Source: an uncultured Dorea sp.
GTDB taxonomy: Bacteria; Bacillota; Clostridia; Lachnospirales; Lachnospiraceae
DNA length: 64,000 nt
Direction of reading: 5' to 3'
Assembly (NCBI GenBank): GCA_910578455.1
Contig: CAJTQA010000006.1
Span: 1-64,000 of the forward strand
Shown: positions 33,198-42,135 of the stretch, in pieces
How the letters are laid out: each line of letters opens with the position of its first letter
How positions within the stretch are numbered: the first letter of the stretch is position 1
Program-made: the position numbers and the translations under genes
Notes under the pieces: model-generated
Told to the model about the DNA's origin: nothing
The model's input: the letters and a program-made list of their open reading frames with translations, nothing else
Databases searched by the model: none

Positions 33198-34040
33198 ATG
33201 GGAATTAAAACATACAACCCATATACGCCTTCCAGAAGACAGATGACAGGTTCTGACTTTGCGGAGATTACAAAGACAACACCGGAAAAGTCACTGCTGG
33301 CATCAAAGAGCAGGCAGGCGGGACGTAACAATCAGGGGAAAATTACAGTTAGACACCGCGGAGGCGGAGCTAAGAGAAAATACAGAATCATTGATTTCAA
33401 GAGAAATAAAGACGGCATTGCCGCTAAAGTAATCGGCATCGAGTACGATCCGAACAGGACGGCGAACATCGCCCTCATTTGCTACGAGGACGGTGAGAAA
33501 GCTTACATCCTTGCTCCGGAAGGACTTAAGGATGGAATGAAAGTTATGAACGGGCCGGAGGCCGAGGTGAGAGTGGGCAACTGCCTTCCTCTTTCGGAGA
33601 TTCCGGTAGGTACGCAGATTCATAACATTGAACTGTATCCGGGCAGAGGCGGACAGCTGGTTCGCTCCGCAGGAAACAGCGCGCAGTTAATGGCAAAAGA
33701 AGGAAAATATGCAACCCTCCGTCTTCCGTCAGGAGAGATGAGAATGGTTCCGATTGTCTGCAGGGCATCCGTGGGAGTGGTAGGAAACGGAGACCACAAC
33801 CTGATTAACGTGGGCAAGGCAGGACGCAAGCGCCATATGGGATTCAGGCCGACAGTCCGCGGTTCTGTTATGAACCCGAACGACCATCCGCACGGCGGTG
33901 GTGAAGGCAAGACCGGCATCGGACGTCCGGGACCGTGTACGCCGTGGGGCAAGCCGGCGCTTGGCCTTAAGACGAGAAAGAAAAATAAAGCTTCTAACAA
34001 GTTAATTGTAAGAAGAAGAGACGGCAGAGCGATTAAATAA
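33198..34040 (+). CDS. rplB: 50S ribosomal protein L2
   Basis: The 280-residue protein is needed for subunit joining and peptidyl transfer. The conserved HPHGGGEGKTGIGRPG region holds the functionally critical histidine near residue 231. NQGKITVRHRGGG at about 46 is the RNA-binding N-terminal extension. ATG follows AAAGGAGA after the repeat-bearing gap. Confidence 0.98.
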   Translation: MGIKTYNPYTPSRRQMTGSDFAEITKTTPEKSLLASKSRQAGRNNQGKITVRHRGGGAKRKYRIIDFKRNKDGIAAKVIGIEYDPNRTANIALICYEDGEKAYILAPEGLKDGMKVMNGPEAEVRVGNCLPLSEIPVGTQIHNIELYPGRGGQLVRSAGNSAQLMAKEGKYATLRLPSGEMRMVPIVCRASVGVVGNGDHNLINVGKAGRKRHMGFRPTVRGSVMNPNDHPHGGGEGKTGIGRPGPCTPWGKPALGLKTRKKNKASNKLIVRRRDGRAIK

Positions 34041-34064
34041 TTTTCGAGAAGGAGGTTAGAACCT

Positions 34065-34346
34065 ATGGCACGTTCAATTAAAAAAGGACCATTTGCAGAT
34101 GCGAGCCTGCTTAAGAAGATAGACGCTATGAACGAGGCGGGAACAAAGTCCGTGATCAAGACATGGTCACGCCGTTCCACGATCTTCCCGAGCATGGTTG
34201 GACATACAATTGCTGTTCACGACGGAAGAAAGCATGTTCCGGTATACGTTACGGAAGACATGGTTGGTCACAAGCTTGGAGAGTTTGTGGCAACCAGGAC
34301 ATACAGAGGACATGGAAAAGACGAAAAGAAATCAAGAGTTAGATAA
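34065..34346 (+). CDS. rpsS: 30S ribosomal protein S19
   Basis: The 93-residue 30S head protein contacts S13 and 16S rRNA. ARSIKKGPFAD and TWSRRSTIFPSMVGHTIAVHDG (in parts) are diagnostic. RBS AGGAGG lies 9 nt upstream. Confidence 0.97.
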   Translation: MARSIKKGPFADASLLKKIDAMNEAGTKSVIKTWSRRSTIFPSMVGHTIAVHDGRKHVPVYVTEDMVGHKLGEFVATRTYRGHGKDEKKSRVR

Positions 34347-34371
34347 ATAATGGTGAAAGGAGGGTTCATCC

Positions 34372-34758
34372 ATGGCAAAAGGACATAGATCCCAAATTAA
34401 AAGAGAAAGAAATGCTAATAAAGATACAAGACCTTCTGCTAAGCTGTCTTACGCAAGGGTTTCTGTTCAGAAAGCATGTTTCGTGCTGGACGCGATCAGG
34501 GGCAAGGACGTTACGACGGCGCTTGGCATCCTGACATACAGTCCGAGATATGCATCGAGCTTGATAAAGAAACTGCTGCAGTCTGCAATTGCAAATGCTG
34601 AGAATAACAACGGCATGAACATGGAAAATCTTTACATTGCGGAGGCGTATGCAAACAAAGGACCGACAATGAAGAGAATCAGACCGAGGGCGCAGGGAAG
34701 AGCTTATAGGATTGAGAAGAGAATGAGCCACATTACACTTGTGCTTGATGAAAGATAA
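34372..34758 (+). CDS. rplV: 50S ribosomal protein L22
   Basis: The 128-residue protein forms part of the exit tunnel constriction. AYANKGPTMKRIRPRAQGRAYRI (in parts) is the beta-hairpin region where macrolide resistance changes are known in other species. Standard residues are seen here. A 15-residue basic N-terminal extension (KGHRSQIKRERNANK) precedes the usual start. Confidence 0.97.
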   Translation: MAKGHRSQIKRERNANKDTRPSAKLSYARVSVQKACFVLDAIRGKDVTTALGILTYSPRYASSLIKKLLQSAIANAENNNGMNMENLYIAEAYANKGPTMKRIRPRAQGRAYRIEKRMSHITLVLDER

Positions 34759-34769
34759 GGAGGGCAAAC

Positions 34770-35423
34770 ATGGGACAGAAAGTAAATCCTCATGGGTTGA
34801 GAGTTGGCGTAATCAAAGACTGGGACTCCAAATGGTACGCAGAGAAGGATTTTGCCGATAACTTAGTAGAAGACCATGAAATCAGAACGTATCTTAAGAA
34901 AAGATTATACAGCGCCGGCATTTCCAGAATAGAGATTGAAAGAGCATCCGACCGCGCTAAGATCATCATCTACACCGCTAAACCGGGCGTTGTAATCGGC
35001 AAGGGCGGAGCTGAGATAGAGAAAGTGAAAGGTGAGCTTGCGAAGTTTACCGACAAGAAGTTAATCGTTGATATCAAGGAAATCAAGAGACCGGATAAAG
35101 ACGCGCAGTTAGTAGCAGAGAATATCGCCCTGCAGCTTGAGAACCGTATCTCTTTCAGACGCGCTATGAAATCCTGCATGTCCAGGACGATGAAGGCAGG
35201 AGCGCTTGGAGTTAAGACATCTGTATCAGGTCGTCTTGGCGGAGCGGACATGGCACGTACAGAGTTCTACAGCGAGGGTACTATCCCGCTTCAGACACTG
35301 AGAGCAGACATTGACTACGGATTCGCTGAGGCAAATACAACTTACGGCAAAGTTGGCGTAAAGGTATGGGTATACAAAGGCGAGATTCTTCCGGAAAAAG
35401 CAGCTAAGGAAGGGAGAGATTAA
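34770..35423 (+). CDS. rpsC: 30S ribosomal protein S3
   Basis: The 217-residue protein has the KH domain (GVVIGKGGAEIEKVK near residue 72) and the C-terminal domain that with S4 and S5 forms the mRNA entry helicase. It starts MGQKVNPHGLRVG, the classical S3 beginning. RBS AAGGAGG. Confidence 0.98.
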   Translation: MGQKVNPHGLRVGVIKDWDSKWYAEKDFADNLVEDHEIRTYLKKRLYSAGISRIEIERASDRAKIIIYTAKPGVVIGKGGAEIEKVKGELAKFTDKKLIVDIKEIKRPDKDAQLVAENIALQLENRISFRRAMKSCMSRTMKAGALGVKTSVSGRLGGADMARTEFYSEGTIPLQTLRADIDYGFAEANTTYGKVGVKVWVYKGEILPEKAAKEGRD

Positions 35424-35425
35424 TC

Positions 35426-35863
35426 ATGTTAATGCCAAAGAGAGTAAAACGTCGTAAACAGTTCCGCGGTTCCATGAAAGGAAAAGCTCTTCGCGGAAAC
35501 AAGATTACAAACGGTGAATATGGTATCGTGGCAATGGAGCCATGCTGGATCCGTTCCAACCAGATAGAGGCTGCCCGTATCGCAATGACGCGTTACATCA
35601 AGCGTGGCGGTAAGGTATGGATCAAGATATTCCCGGATAAACCTGTAACTACGAAACCAGCAGAGACACGTATGGGTTCCGGTAAAGGAACTTTGGAATA
35701 TTGGGTAGCAGTTGTAAAGCCGGGCCGCGTTATGTTCGAGATTGCCGGAGTTCCGGAAGAAGTGGCAAGAGAGGCTCTTCGTCTTGCAACACATAAGCTG
35801 CCTTGTAAATGTAAAGTAGTTTCTCGCGCAGACTTAGAAGGCGGTGATAACAGTGAAAATTAA
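35426..35863 (+). CDS. rplP: 50S ribosomal protein L16
   Basis: The 145-residue protein organises the A-site region of 23S rRNA. MLMPKRVKRRKQFRG start and MGSGKGTLEYWVAVVKPGR (in part) are typical. It begins 3 nt after rpsC and overlaps rpmC by 11 nt. Confidence 0.97.
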   Translation: MLMPKRVKRRKQFRGSMKGKALRGNKITNGEYGIVAMEPCWIRSNQIEAARIAMTRYIKRGGKVWIKIFPDKPVTTKPAETRMGSGKGTLEYWVAVVKPGRVMFEIAGVPEEVAREALRLATHKLPCKCKVVSRADLEGGDNSEN

Positions 35864-36050
35864 TGCATTTGTAGAAGATTTAAGAACAAAATCAGCTGCA
35901 GAGCTGAACGAAGAATTAGTAGCTGCTAAAAAGGAACTTTTCAATTTGAGATTCCAGAACGCAACAAATCAGTTGGAAAATACAAGCAGGATTAAAGAAG
36001 TAAGAAGAAATATTGCCAGGATCCAGACAGTGCTTAGCTCTTTGAACTAA
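35853..36050 (+). CDS. rpmC: 50S ribosomal protein L29
   Basis: The 65-residue helical protein lies at the tunnel exit beside L23. GTG 35853 is chosen because AAGGCGG is 9 nt upstream; the in-frame GTG 35844 has no room for an RBS. ELFNLRFQNATNQLEN is the conserved core. Confidence 0.95.
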   Translation: MKINAFVEDLRTKSAAELNEELVAAKKELFNLRFQNATNQLENTSRIKEVRRNIARIQTVLSSLN

Positions 36051-36095
36051 CGCGGTATGGCAGGCTAATAGAATCCCGGAAAGGAGTTAAAGACT

Positions 36096-36350
36096 GTGGA
36101 AAGAAATCTTAGAAAAACCCGTGTTGGTAAGGTTGTCAGTGATAAAATGGATAAAACCATAGTAGTTGCAGTCGAGGATCATGTAAAACACCCTCTTTAC
36201 AAAAAAATCGTGAAGAGAACTTATAAGCTGAAAGCACATGATGAGGCAAATGAATGCAACATTGGTGACAAGGTAAAAGTTATGGAGACAAGGCCGTTAT
36301 CCAAGGATAAGAGATGGAGACTTGTCGAGATCATGGAAAAAGCAAAATAG
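36096..36350 (+). CDS. rpsQ: 30S ribosomal protein S17
   Basis: The 84-residue OB-fold protein is a primary 16S rRNA binder. Start is GTG 36096 after AAAGGAG. RKTRVGKVVSDKMDKTIVV and ETRPLSKDKRWRLVEI are diagnostic. Confidence 0.97.
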   Translation: MERNLRKTRVGKVVSDKMDKTIVVAVEDHVKHPLYKKIVKRTYKLKAHDEANECNIGDKVKVMETRPLSKDKRWRLVEIMEKAK

Positions 36351-36369
36351 TATAAGGAGGGAAACCTGC

Positions 36370-36738
36370 ATGATACAGCAAGAAAGCAGACTGAGAGTGG
36401 CAGACAACACAGGTGCGAAAGAGTTGTTATGCATCCGTGTACTTGGCGGTTCTACAAGAAGATATGCAAGTATCGGAGACATTATCGTTGCGACTGTTAA
36501 AGATGCAACACCAGGCGGCGTTGTTAAAAAAGGCGATGTAGTGAAAGCTGTAGTTGTCCGTACTGTTAAGAGTACCCGCCGTAAAGACGGTTCTTATATC
36601 CGTTTCGACGAGAATGCCGCTGTAATTATAAAAGAAGATAAGACACCAAGAGGAACCCGTATTTTTGGGCCAGTAGCCAGAGAGCTCCGTGAGAAGCAGT
36701 TCATGAGAATTGTTTCCCTGGCTCCGGAAGTACTTTAA
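36370..36738 (+). CDS. rplN: 50S ribosomal protein L14
   Basis: The 122-residue beta-barrel protein sits at the subunit interface. MIQQESRLRVADNTGAKE opens it, and RGTRIFGPVARELRE is the C-terminal signature. ATG 36370 follows AAGGAGGG; the longer upstream frame is not used. Confidence 0.98.
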   Translation: MIQQESRLRVADNTGAKELLCIRVLGGSTRRYASIGDIIVATVKDATPGGVVKKGDVVKAVVVRTVKSTRRKDGSYIRFDENAAVIIKEDKTPRGTRIFGPVARELREKQFMRIVSLAPEVL

Positions 36739-36752
36739 GGAGGTGTAAGGGC

Positions 36753-37067
36753 ATGTCAATGTTAAAGATTAAAAAAGGCGATATGGTAAAGGTCATCGCT
36801 GGAAAAGATAAAGACAAAGAGGGCAAGGTCATTGCTGTGAACCAGAAGGACAGCAGGGTTATTGTCGAAGGCGTCAATATGATCACAAAGCATACAAAGC
36901 CGAGCGCTGCAAATGCAAACGGCGGCATCATCCACCAGGAGGCACCGATCCATGTGTCTAACGTAATGTACCTCCACAAAGGAAAAGCTACGAGGGTAGG
37001 CTTTAAAATGGATGGCGACAAGAAAGTTCGTTTTGCAAAATCAACAGGCGAGGTTATCGATAATTAA
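36753..37067 (+). CDS. rplX: 50S ribosomal protein L24
   Basis: The 104-residue KOW-domain protein starts 50S assembly. KKGDMVKVIAGKDKDKEGKV is the KOW motif (in part), and KHTKPSAANANGGI follows. RBS AAGGAGG. Confidence 0.97.
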   Translation: MSMLKIKKGDMVKVIAGKDKDKEGKVIAVNQKDSRVIVEGVNMITKHTKPSAANANGGIIHQEAPIHVSNVMYLHKGKATRVGFKMDGDKKVRFAKSTGEVIDN

Positions 37068-37090
37068 TTTGAGGAAGGAGGGCATAAGCT

Positions 37091-37630
37091 TTGAGTAGAC
37101 TGAAAGAACAGTACCAGAACGAGATCGTCGGCGCGCTGACGAAGAAGTTCGGTTATAAGAATATTATGGAAGTGCCGAAACTTGATAAGATTGTCATCAA
37201 TATGGGTGTCGGCGAAGCAAAAGACAATGCAAAGCTTTTGGATTCAGCCGTAGCTGACCTTGAAAAGATCACAGGACAGAAAGCGGTTATCTGTAAGGCT
37301 AAGAAATCGGTTGCCAACTTCAAATTAAGAGAAGGAATGGCGATCGGATGCAAAGTTACGTTGAGGGGCGAGAAGATGTACGAGTTCGCAGACCGTCTTA
37401 TCAATCTCGCATTGCCGCGTGTACGTGACTTCAGGGGAGTAAATCCTAACGCATTTGACGGAAGAGGAAACTACGCTCTCGGAATTAAAGAGCAGCTCAT
37501 CTTCCCGGAGATCGAGTACGACAAGATTGACAAGGTAAGAGGAATGGACATTATCTTTGTCACTACTGCGAAAACAGACGAAGAGGCAAGAGAGCTGCTG
37601 GCGCAGTTCAATATGCCGTTTACAAAATAG
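37091..37630 (+). CDS. rplE: 50S ribosomal protein L5
   Basis: The 179-residue 5S rRNA-binding protein starts at TTG 37091, set by GGAGGG upstream. IVINMGVGEAKDN and GRGNYALGIKEQLIFPEI (in parts) are characteristic. Confidence 0.97.
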   Translation: MSRLKEQYQNEIVGALTKKFGYKNIMEVPKLDKIVINMGVGEAKDNAKLLDSAVADLEKITGQKAVICKAKKSVANFKLREGMAIGCKVTLRGEKMYEFADRLINLALPRVRDFRGVNPNAFDGRGNYALGIKEQLIFPEIEYDKIDKVRGMDIIFVTTAKTDEEARELLAQFNMPFTK

Positions 37631-37640
37631 GAGGTAAATT

Positions 37641-37826
37641 ATGGCTAAGACAGCAATGAAAATCAAACAGCAGCGTCCCCAGAAGTTCTCCACAAGAGAA
37701 TACAGCCGCTGCAGAATTTGTGGGCGTCCGCATGCATATTTGAGAAAATATGGCATCTGCCGTGTTTGCTTCCGCGAACTGGCATACAAAGGACAGATTC
37801 CAGGTGTGAAAAAAGCAAGTTGGTAG
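37641..37826 (+). CDS. rpsN: 30S ribosomal protein S14, zinc-binding type
   Basis: The 61-residue protein is the short zinc form (type Z): CRICG near residue 24 and CRVCF near 40 give the four zinc cysteines. Its last codons TGG-TAG are the first bases of a 68-bp repeat that recurs after rpsH. Confidence 0.97.
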   Translation: MAKTAMKIKQQRPQKFSTREYSRCRICGRPHAYLRKYGICRVCFRELAYKGQIPGVKKASW

Positions 37827-37993
37827 GCACTGAACACTTGGCAAAGCCAAGCGTCAGCGCCGGCTGAGCCTAGTGAGAAGGCCGTTCCCAAGCATTAGCG
37901 ATTGGCGAGCCGCAAGGCGAAGACAGAGCTTAGGCGCACGGAACATGTTCCGGGATTGGGAACAATATTGGAAGAAAGAGAGGAATAACATTC
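37820..37993 (+). repeat. Palindromic intergenic element, rpsN-rpsH
   Basis: The first 68 nt (37820-37887) are nearly identical to 38389-38456, beginning at the TGG-TAG end of the gene. Inside lies the hairpin CTTGGC-AAA-GCCAAG. A second part is closed by GTTCCCAA (37884) / TTGGGAAC (37956), with the perfect palindrome CGGAACATGTTCCG at 37939. No coding frame is supported. Confidence 0.75.
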
Positions 37994-38395
37994 ATGACTA
38001 TGAGCGATCCAATTGCAGATATGCTTACAAGAATCCGTAACGCAAACACTGCAAAACATGATACAGTAGATGTACCGTCATCCAAGATGAAACTTGCTAT
38101 CGCAAACATTTTACTGGATGAAGGATATATTGAGAAATACGACATGGTTGAAGACGGAGTATTCAAGACAATCCGCATCACGTTAAAATACGGCGCGGAC
38201 AAGAACGAAAAAGTCATCACAGGACTTAAGAGAATCTCCAAGCCAGGTCTTCGTGTATACGCAAGCAGCGACAAAGTGCCGAAAGTATTCGGAGGGCTGG
38301 GAACCGCAATCATTTCCACAAACGAAGGCGTAATCACCGACAAGCAGGCAAGAAAACTCGGCATCGGCGGCGAGGTGCTGTGCTTTATTTGGTAG
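37994..38395 (+). CDS. rpsH: 30S ribosomal protein S8
   Basis: The 133-residue protein binds the central 16S domain and represses the spc operon in E. coli. SDPIADMLTRIRNAN and SKPGLRVYA are diagnostic. It ends in Trp like its upstream neighbour, and the repeat starts in its last codons. Confidence 0.97.
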   Translation: MTMSDPIADMLTRIRNANTAKHDTVDVPSSKMKLAIANILLDEGYIEKYDMVEDGVFKTIRITLKYGADKNEKVITGLKRISKPGLRVYASSDKVPKVFGGLGTAIISTNEGVITDKQARKLGIGGEVLCFIW

Positions 38396-38637
38396 ACACT
38401 GAACACTTGGCAAAGCCAAGCGTCAGCGCCGGCTGAGCCTAGTGAGAAGGTCGTTCTATGAGCTTAGCGAGGTTCTTTCGAGCTTAGCGAAAAGAACTTC
38501 CTTGATACCGAACACAAGACGGAGGAAACACCGTCGTCACTAAACTCGAAAAGACCTCGTTAAGTGTTCACAGCAACTGAAAACAGAGCAAATTTCTGAT
38601 TTGTTCCGAAAATCTAAGTTAAGGAGGATATGGCGAT
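38389..38637 (+). repeat. Palindromic intergenic element, rpsH-rplF
   Basis: 38389-38456 repeats 37820-37887 with about one change after the stop codon region. Then GAGCTTAGCGA occurs twice (38460, 38480), the second inside the hairpin GTTCTTTCG/CGAAAAGAAC. GACGG/CCGTC follows at 38518-38535. The inverted core CTAAACTCG-N5-GACCTCGTTAAG is at 38540. TGAACACTT (38400) pairs with AAGTGTTCA (38562), so the whole insert can close on itself. Confidence 0.78.
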
Positions 38638-39180
38638 ATGTCACGTATAGGCAGACTGCCAATTAAAATTCCAGCAGGCGTTACTGTTGAAATTGCAGAG
38701 AATAACAAAGTGACCGTAAAGGGTCCGAAGGGAACGCTCTCAAGAGAGCTTCCGACAGAGATGGAGATTAAACAGGAAGGCGAAGAGATCATCGTTACAA
38801 GACCGAATGACTTAAAGAAGATGAAGTCCCTTCACGGTCTTACAAGGACGCTTATCAACAACATGGTTGTAGGCGTTACAGACGGATACCAGAAAGTTCT
38901 TGAGGTTAACGGTGTCGGCTACAGAGCAGCAAAATCCGGCAACAAGTTGACTTTAAGCTTAGGCTATTCCCATCCGGTAGAGATGATTGACCCGGAAGGA
39001 GTTGAGACTGTTCTGGAAGGACAGAATAAGATCATCGTTAAGGGTATCAATAAAGAGCAGGTTGGCCAGTATGCGGCTGAGATCAGAGACAAGAGAAGAC
39101 CGGAGCCATATAAGGGCAAAGGTATCAAGTACGCTGACGAGACAATCAGGCGCAAAGTTGGTAAGACAGGTAAGAAATAA
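38638..39180 (+). CDS. rplF: 50S ribosomal protein L6
   Basis: The 180-residue protein has two similar domains and lies near the GTPase centre. MSRIGRLPIKIPAGV and RDKRRPEPYKGKGIKY are diagnostic. ATG follows AAGGAGG after the repeat-bearing gap. Confidence 0.98.
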   Translation: MSRIGRLPIKIPAGVTVEIAENNKVTVKGPKGTLSRELPTEMEIKQEGEEIIVTRPNDLKKMKSLHGLTRTLINNMVVGVTDGYQKVLEVNGVGYRAAKSGNKLTLSLGYSHPVEMIDPEGVETVLEGQNKIIVKGINKEQVGQYAAEIRDKRRPEPYKGKGIKYADETIRRKVGKTGKK

Positions 39181-39197
39181 GAAAGGAGAGTGCAAAA

Positions 39198-39566
39198 ATG
39201 GTTAGCAAAAAATCGAGAAGTGTTGTTCGTGCCAATAAGCACAGAAAATTACGTAACCGTTTGAGCGGTACGGCACAGTGCCCACGTTTGGCTGTATTCA
39301 GAAGCAATAATCACATGTACGCGCAGATTATTGACGATACGGCTCATAATACTCTGGTTTCCGCGTCCACTCTTCAGAAAGACGTGAAAGCAAACCTGGA
39401 AAAAACAAATAATGTTGAGGCAGCGGCATACTTAGGTAAAGTAATTGCCGAGAGAGCGATTGAGAAGGGTATTAAAGATGTTGTCTTTGACAGAGGCGGC
39501 TTTATATATCACGGCAAGGTTCAGGCATTGGCAGACGCAGCTAGAGAAGCTGGATTGAATTTCTAA
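39198..39566 (+). CDS. rplR: 50S ribosomal protein L18
   Basis: The 122-residue protein carries 5S rRNA into the 50S subunit. RLAVFRSNNHMYAQIIDD and DRGGFIYHGKVQALADAAREAGL (in part) are conserved. RBS AAAGGAG. Confidence 0.97.
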   Translation: MVSKKSRSVVRANKHRKLRNRLSGTAQCPRLAVFRSNNHMYAQIIDDTAHNTLVSASTLQKDVKANLEKTNNVEAAAYLGKVIAERAIEKGIKDVVFDRGGFIYHGKVQALADAAREAGLNF

Positions 39567-39580
39567 AAGGAGGAGCACAC

Positions 39581-40090
39581 ATGAAACAGGAACGTATTGA
39601 TGCTAGTTCATTAGAATTAACAGAAAAAGTGGTATCAATCAAGCGTGTAACCAAGGTTGTTAAAGGTGGCCGTAATATGAGATTCACAGCTTTAGTTGTT
39701 GTCGGCGATGGAAATGGCCATGTTGGTGCAGGCTTGGGAAAAGCTACTGAGATTCCGGAAGCAATCCGCAAAGGAAAAGAGGATGCTGCAAAGCACCTTA
39801 TCACAGTAGCGTTAGATGAGAGCGAGAGCATTACGCACGACTTTATCGGCAAGTTCGGAGGAGCATCCGTACTGCTGAAAAAGGCACCGGAAGGTACAGG
39901 AGTTATCGCCGGAGGTCCGGCGCGTGCCGTTATCGAGATGGCGGGAATCAAGAACATCCGTACCAAATCTCTTGGTTCAAATAATAAGCAGAACGTAGTT
40001 CTGGCTACTATTGAGGGGCTCAGCCAGGTTAAGACCCCAGAAGAGGTAGCGAAACTCCGCGGTAAGACTGTGGAAGAAATCTTAGGCTAA
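39581..40090 (+). CDS. rpsE: 30S ribosomal protein S5
   Basis: The 169-residue fidelity protein has the dsRBD-like fold with VVKGGRNMRFTALVVVGDG (in part) near residue 27, where spectinomycin-resistance changes map in other species. RBS AAGGAGG, 14 nt after rplR. Confidence 0.97.
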   Translation: MKQERIDASSLELTEKVVSIKRVTKVVKGGRNMRFTALVVVGDGNGHVGAGLGKATEIPEAIRKGKEDAAKHLITVALDESESITHDFIGKFGGASVLLKKAPEGTGVIAGGPARAVIEMAGIKNIRTKSLGSNNKQNVVLATIEGLSQVKTPEEVAKLRGKTVEEILG

Positions 40091-40104
40091 GGAGGGAGAT
40101 CCAA

Positions 40105-40284
40105 ATGGCAAATTTAAAAGTTACATTGGTAAAATCTACAATTGGAGCTATACCGAAGCATAAGAAGACCGTGGCGGCTTTAGGCCTTAAAAAGCTCAAT
40201 AAGACCGTTGAATTGCCGGATAATGCGGCGACAAGGGGTATGGTGAATCAGGTTCAGCACCTGGTGAAAGTAGAAGAAGCATAG
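40105..40284 (+). CDS. rpmD: 50S ribosomal protein L30
   Basis: The 59-residue protein begins MANLKVTLVKSTIG and contains the typical ALGLKKLNKTVELPD stretch. It follows rpsE after 14 nt with RBS AGGAGGG. Confidence 0.95.
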   Translation: MANLKVTLVKSTIGAIPKHKKTVAALGLKKLNKTVELPDNAATRGMVNQVQHLVKVEEA

Positions 40285-40312
40285 TAAATATTCAGATAAA
40301 GGAGGTGTCACA

Positions 40313-40753
40313 ATGGATTTATCAAACTTAAGACCTGCTGACGGAGCAAAGCACAATGATAATTTCAGGAGAGGTCGTGGACACGGTTCTGGAAATGGCA
40401 AGACTGCCGGCAAGGGCCATAAAGGCCAGAGAGCCCGTTCCGGAGGTACAAGGCCGGGCTTTGAAGGCGGACAGATGCCGTTATATAGAAGAATACCGAA
40501 GAGAGGCTTCACGAACAGGAACACGAAAGAGATCGTTGGCATCAATGTAAGCGCGCTTGAAGTATTTGATAATGACGCGGTGGTTTCTGTTGAGACTTTG
40601 AAGGAGCAGGGAATCATTAAGAACGCAAGAGACGGCGTTAAGATTCTCGGCAACGGAGAGCTTACGAAGAAACTGACTGTACAGGCAAATGCGTTCAGCG
40701 CAGGAGCTGTAGCTAAAATCGAGGCTGTAGGTGGAAAAGCAGAGGTGATCTAA
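40313..40753 (+). CDS. rplO: 50S ribosomal protein L15
   Basis: The 146-residue late-assembly protein has a glycine-rich basic N-terminus (GRGHGSGNGKTAGKGHKGQ, residues 22-40) that threads into 23S rRNA. Its stop overlaps the secY start by 1 nt. Confidence 0.97.
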   Translation: MDLSNLRPADGAKHNDNFRRGRGHGSGNGKTAGKGHKGQRARSGGTRPGFEGGQMPLYRRIPKRGFTNRNTKEIVGINVSALEVFDNDAVVSVETLKEQGIIKNARDGVKILGNGELTKKLTVQANAFSAGAVAKIEAVGGKAEVI

Positions 40754-42069
40754 TGTTAGAAACTTTCCGGAGGGCATTTCAAATAAAGGATATTCGCAGA
40801 AAGATCGGATATACGTTTTTGATGTTGATCGTGATAAGGATTGGCTCGGGGTTGCCGACCCCGGGTGTTAATCCCTCATATATTCAGAAGTTTTTTGCTG
40901 AAAATACCGGGGAGGCGTTCAATCTGTTTAACGCTTTTACCGGAGGCTCTTTTGAGAGAATGTCCGTATTTGCTCTGAGCATAACCCCGTACATCACATC
41001 ATCCATTATCATGCAGCTTCTTACAATCGCCATACCGGCGCTTGAGGAGATGCAGAAGGATGGGGAAGACGGCAGGAAGAAGATTGTGGCGATGACACGT
41101 TACCTTACGGTTGCGCTTGCTTTGCTGGAATCTACTGCAATGGCGGTCGGGTTTGGGCGCCAGGGGCTTCTGACGGATTACAATTTTGTGAATGCGGCGA
41201 GTGTTGTGCTGACATTGACGGCAGGTTCTGCATTTCTTATGTGGATAGGGGAAAGGATTACCGAAAAAGGAATCGGAAACGGTATTTCAATGGTTCTGGT
41301 AATCAACATTATATCCCGAATTCCAAATGATATGGCGACTTTGTTTGAGCAGTTTGTCAAAGGCAAGAGCATTGCCAGGGGCGGGCTGGCAGTTATCATC
41401 ATTGTTGCGATTATCATTGCGCTTGTAGTCTTTGTAGTGATTCTTCAGGATGGCGAGAGGAGAATAGCAGTTCAGTATTCTCAGAAGACTGTCGGAAGAA
41501 GGACGTATGGCGGCCAGTCAACGCATATTCCGCTTAAGGTGAATACGGCAGGCGTTATACCGATAATCTTTTCGTCTTCACTGATGCAGTTCCCGATTGT
41601 GATCGCATCTTTCATAGGAAAGTCGGAGGGCAAAGGGATAGGCGGAGAAATACTCAGGGGAATGAACCAGGGGAACTGGTGCAACCCGGAACAGCTGAAA
41701 TATTCATGGGGGCTGATCGTGTATATCCTGCTGACCGTATTTTTCGCATATTTTTACACGTCCATAACATTCAATCCGCTGGAGATTGCCAATAACATGA
41801 AGAAGAGCGGCGGCTTTATCCCGGGCATCCGTCCTGGAAAGCCGACGGTTGAGTATCTGACAAGGATACTTAACTATATTATCTTTATCGGCGCCTGCGG
41901 GCTTGTGATCGTGCAGATTATTCCGATAGTCTTTAACGGATGGCTGGGAGCACAGGTTTCGTTTGGAGGCACATCGCTCATCATTATTGTCAGCGTTGTG
42001 CTGGAAACGTTAAAGCAGATTGAGTCACAGATGCTTGTGCGAAATTACAAGGGCTTTTTAAATAATTAA
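40753..42069 (+). CDS. secY: Protein translocase subunit SecY
   Basis: The 438-residue channel protein has ten helices. Visible are IRIGSGLPTPGVNP after helix 1, the plug region NAFTGGSFERMSVFALSITPYI (in parts), and the cytoplasmic loop GIRPGKPTVEYL, which contacts SecA and the ribosome. TAATG overlap couples it to rplO. Confidence 0.98.
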   Translation: MLETFRRAFQIKDIRRKIGYTFLMLIVIRIGSGLPTPGVNPSYIQKFFAENTGEAFNLFNAFTGGSFERMSVFALSITPYITSSIIMQLLTIAIPALEEMQKDGEDGRKKIVAMTRYLTVALALLESTAMAVGFGRQGLLTDYNFVNAASVVLTLTAGSAFLMWIGERITEKGIGNGISMVLVINIISRIPNDMATLFEQFVKGKSIARGGLAVIIIVAIIIALVVFVVILQDGERRIAVQYSQKTVGRRTYGGQSTHIPLKVNTAGVIPIIFSSSLMQFPIVIASFIGKSEGKGIGGEILRGMNQGNWCNPEQLKYSWGLIVYILLTVFFAYFYTSITFNPLEIANNMKKSGGFIPGIRPGKPTVEYLTRILNYIIFIGACGLVIVQIIPIVFNGWLGAQVSFGGTSLIIIVSVVLETLKQIESQMLVRNYKGFLNN

Positions 42070-42075
42070 GAAAAA

Positions 42076-42116
42076 CATTTTAAACTCGCGGAAAATATTT
42101 TTCGCGGGTTAAAATG
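42076..42116 (+). terminator. Stem-loop between secY and adk
   Basis: CATTTTAA/TTAAAATG extended by CTCGCG/CGCGGG across a bulge. No T-run follows, so it is more likely an attenuator or processing site than a full terminator. Confidence 0.5.
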
Positions 42117-42135
42117 CTATAAGGAGGAAGAGGAC

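Noticed and set aside
37620..38419. Two minus-strand frames with the same start MALPSVQCLP
   Set aside because: The shared peptide comes from the 68-bp DNA repeat after rpsN and rpsH, not from paralogous genes.
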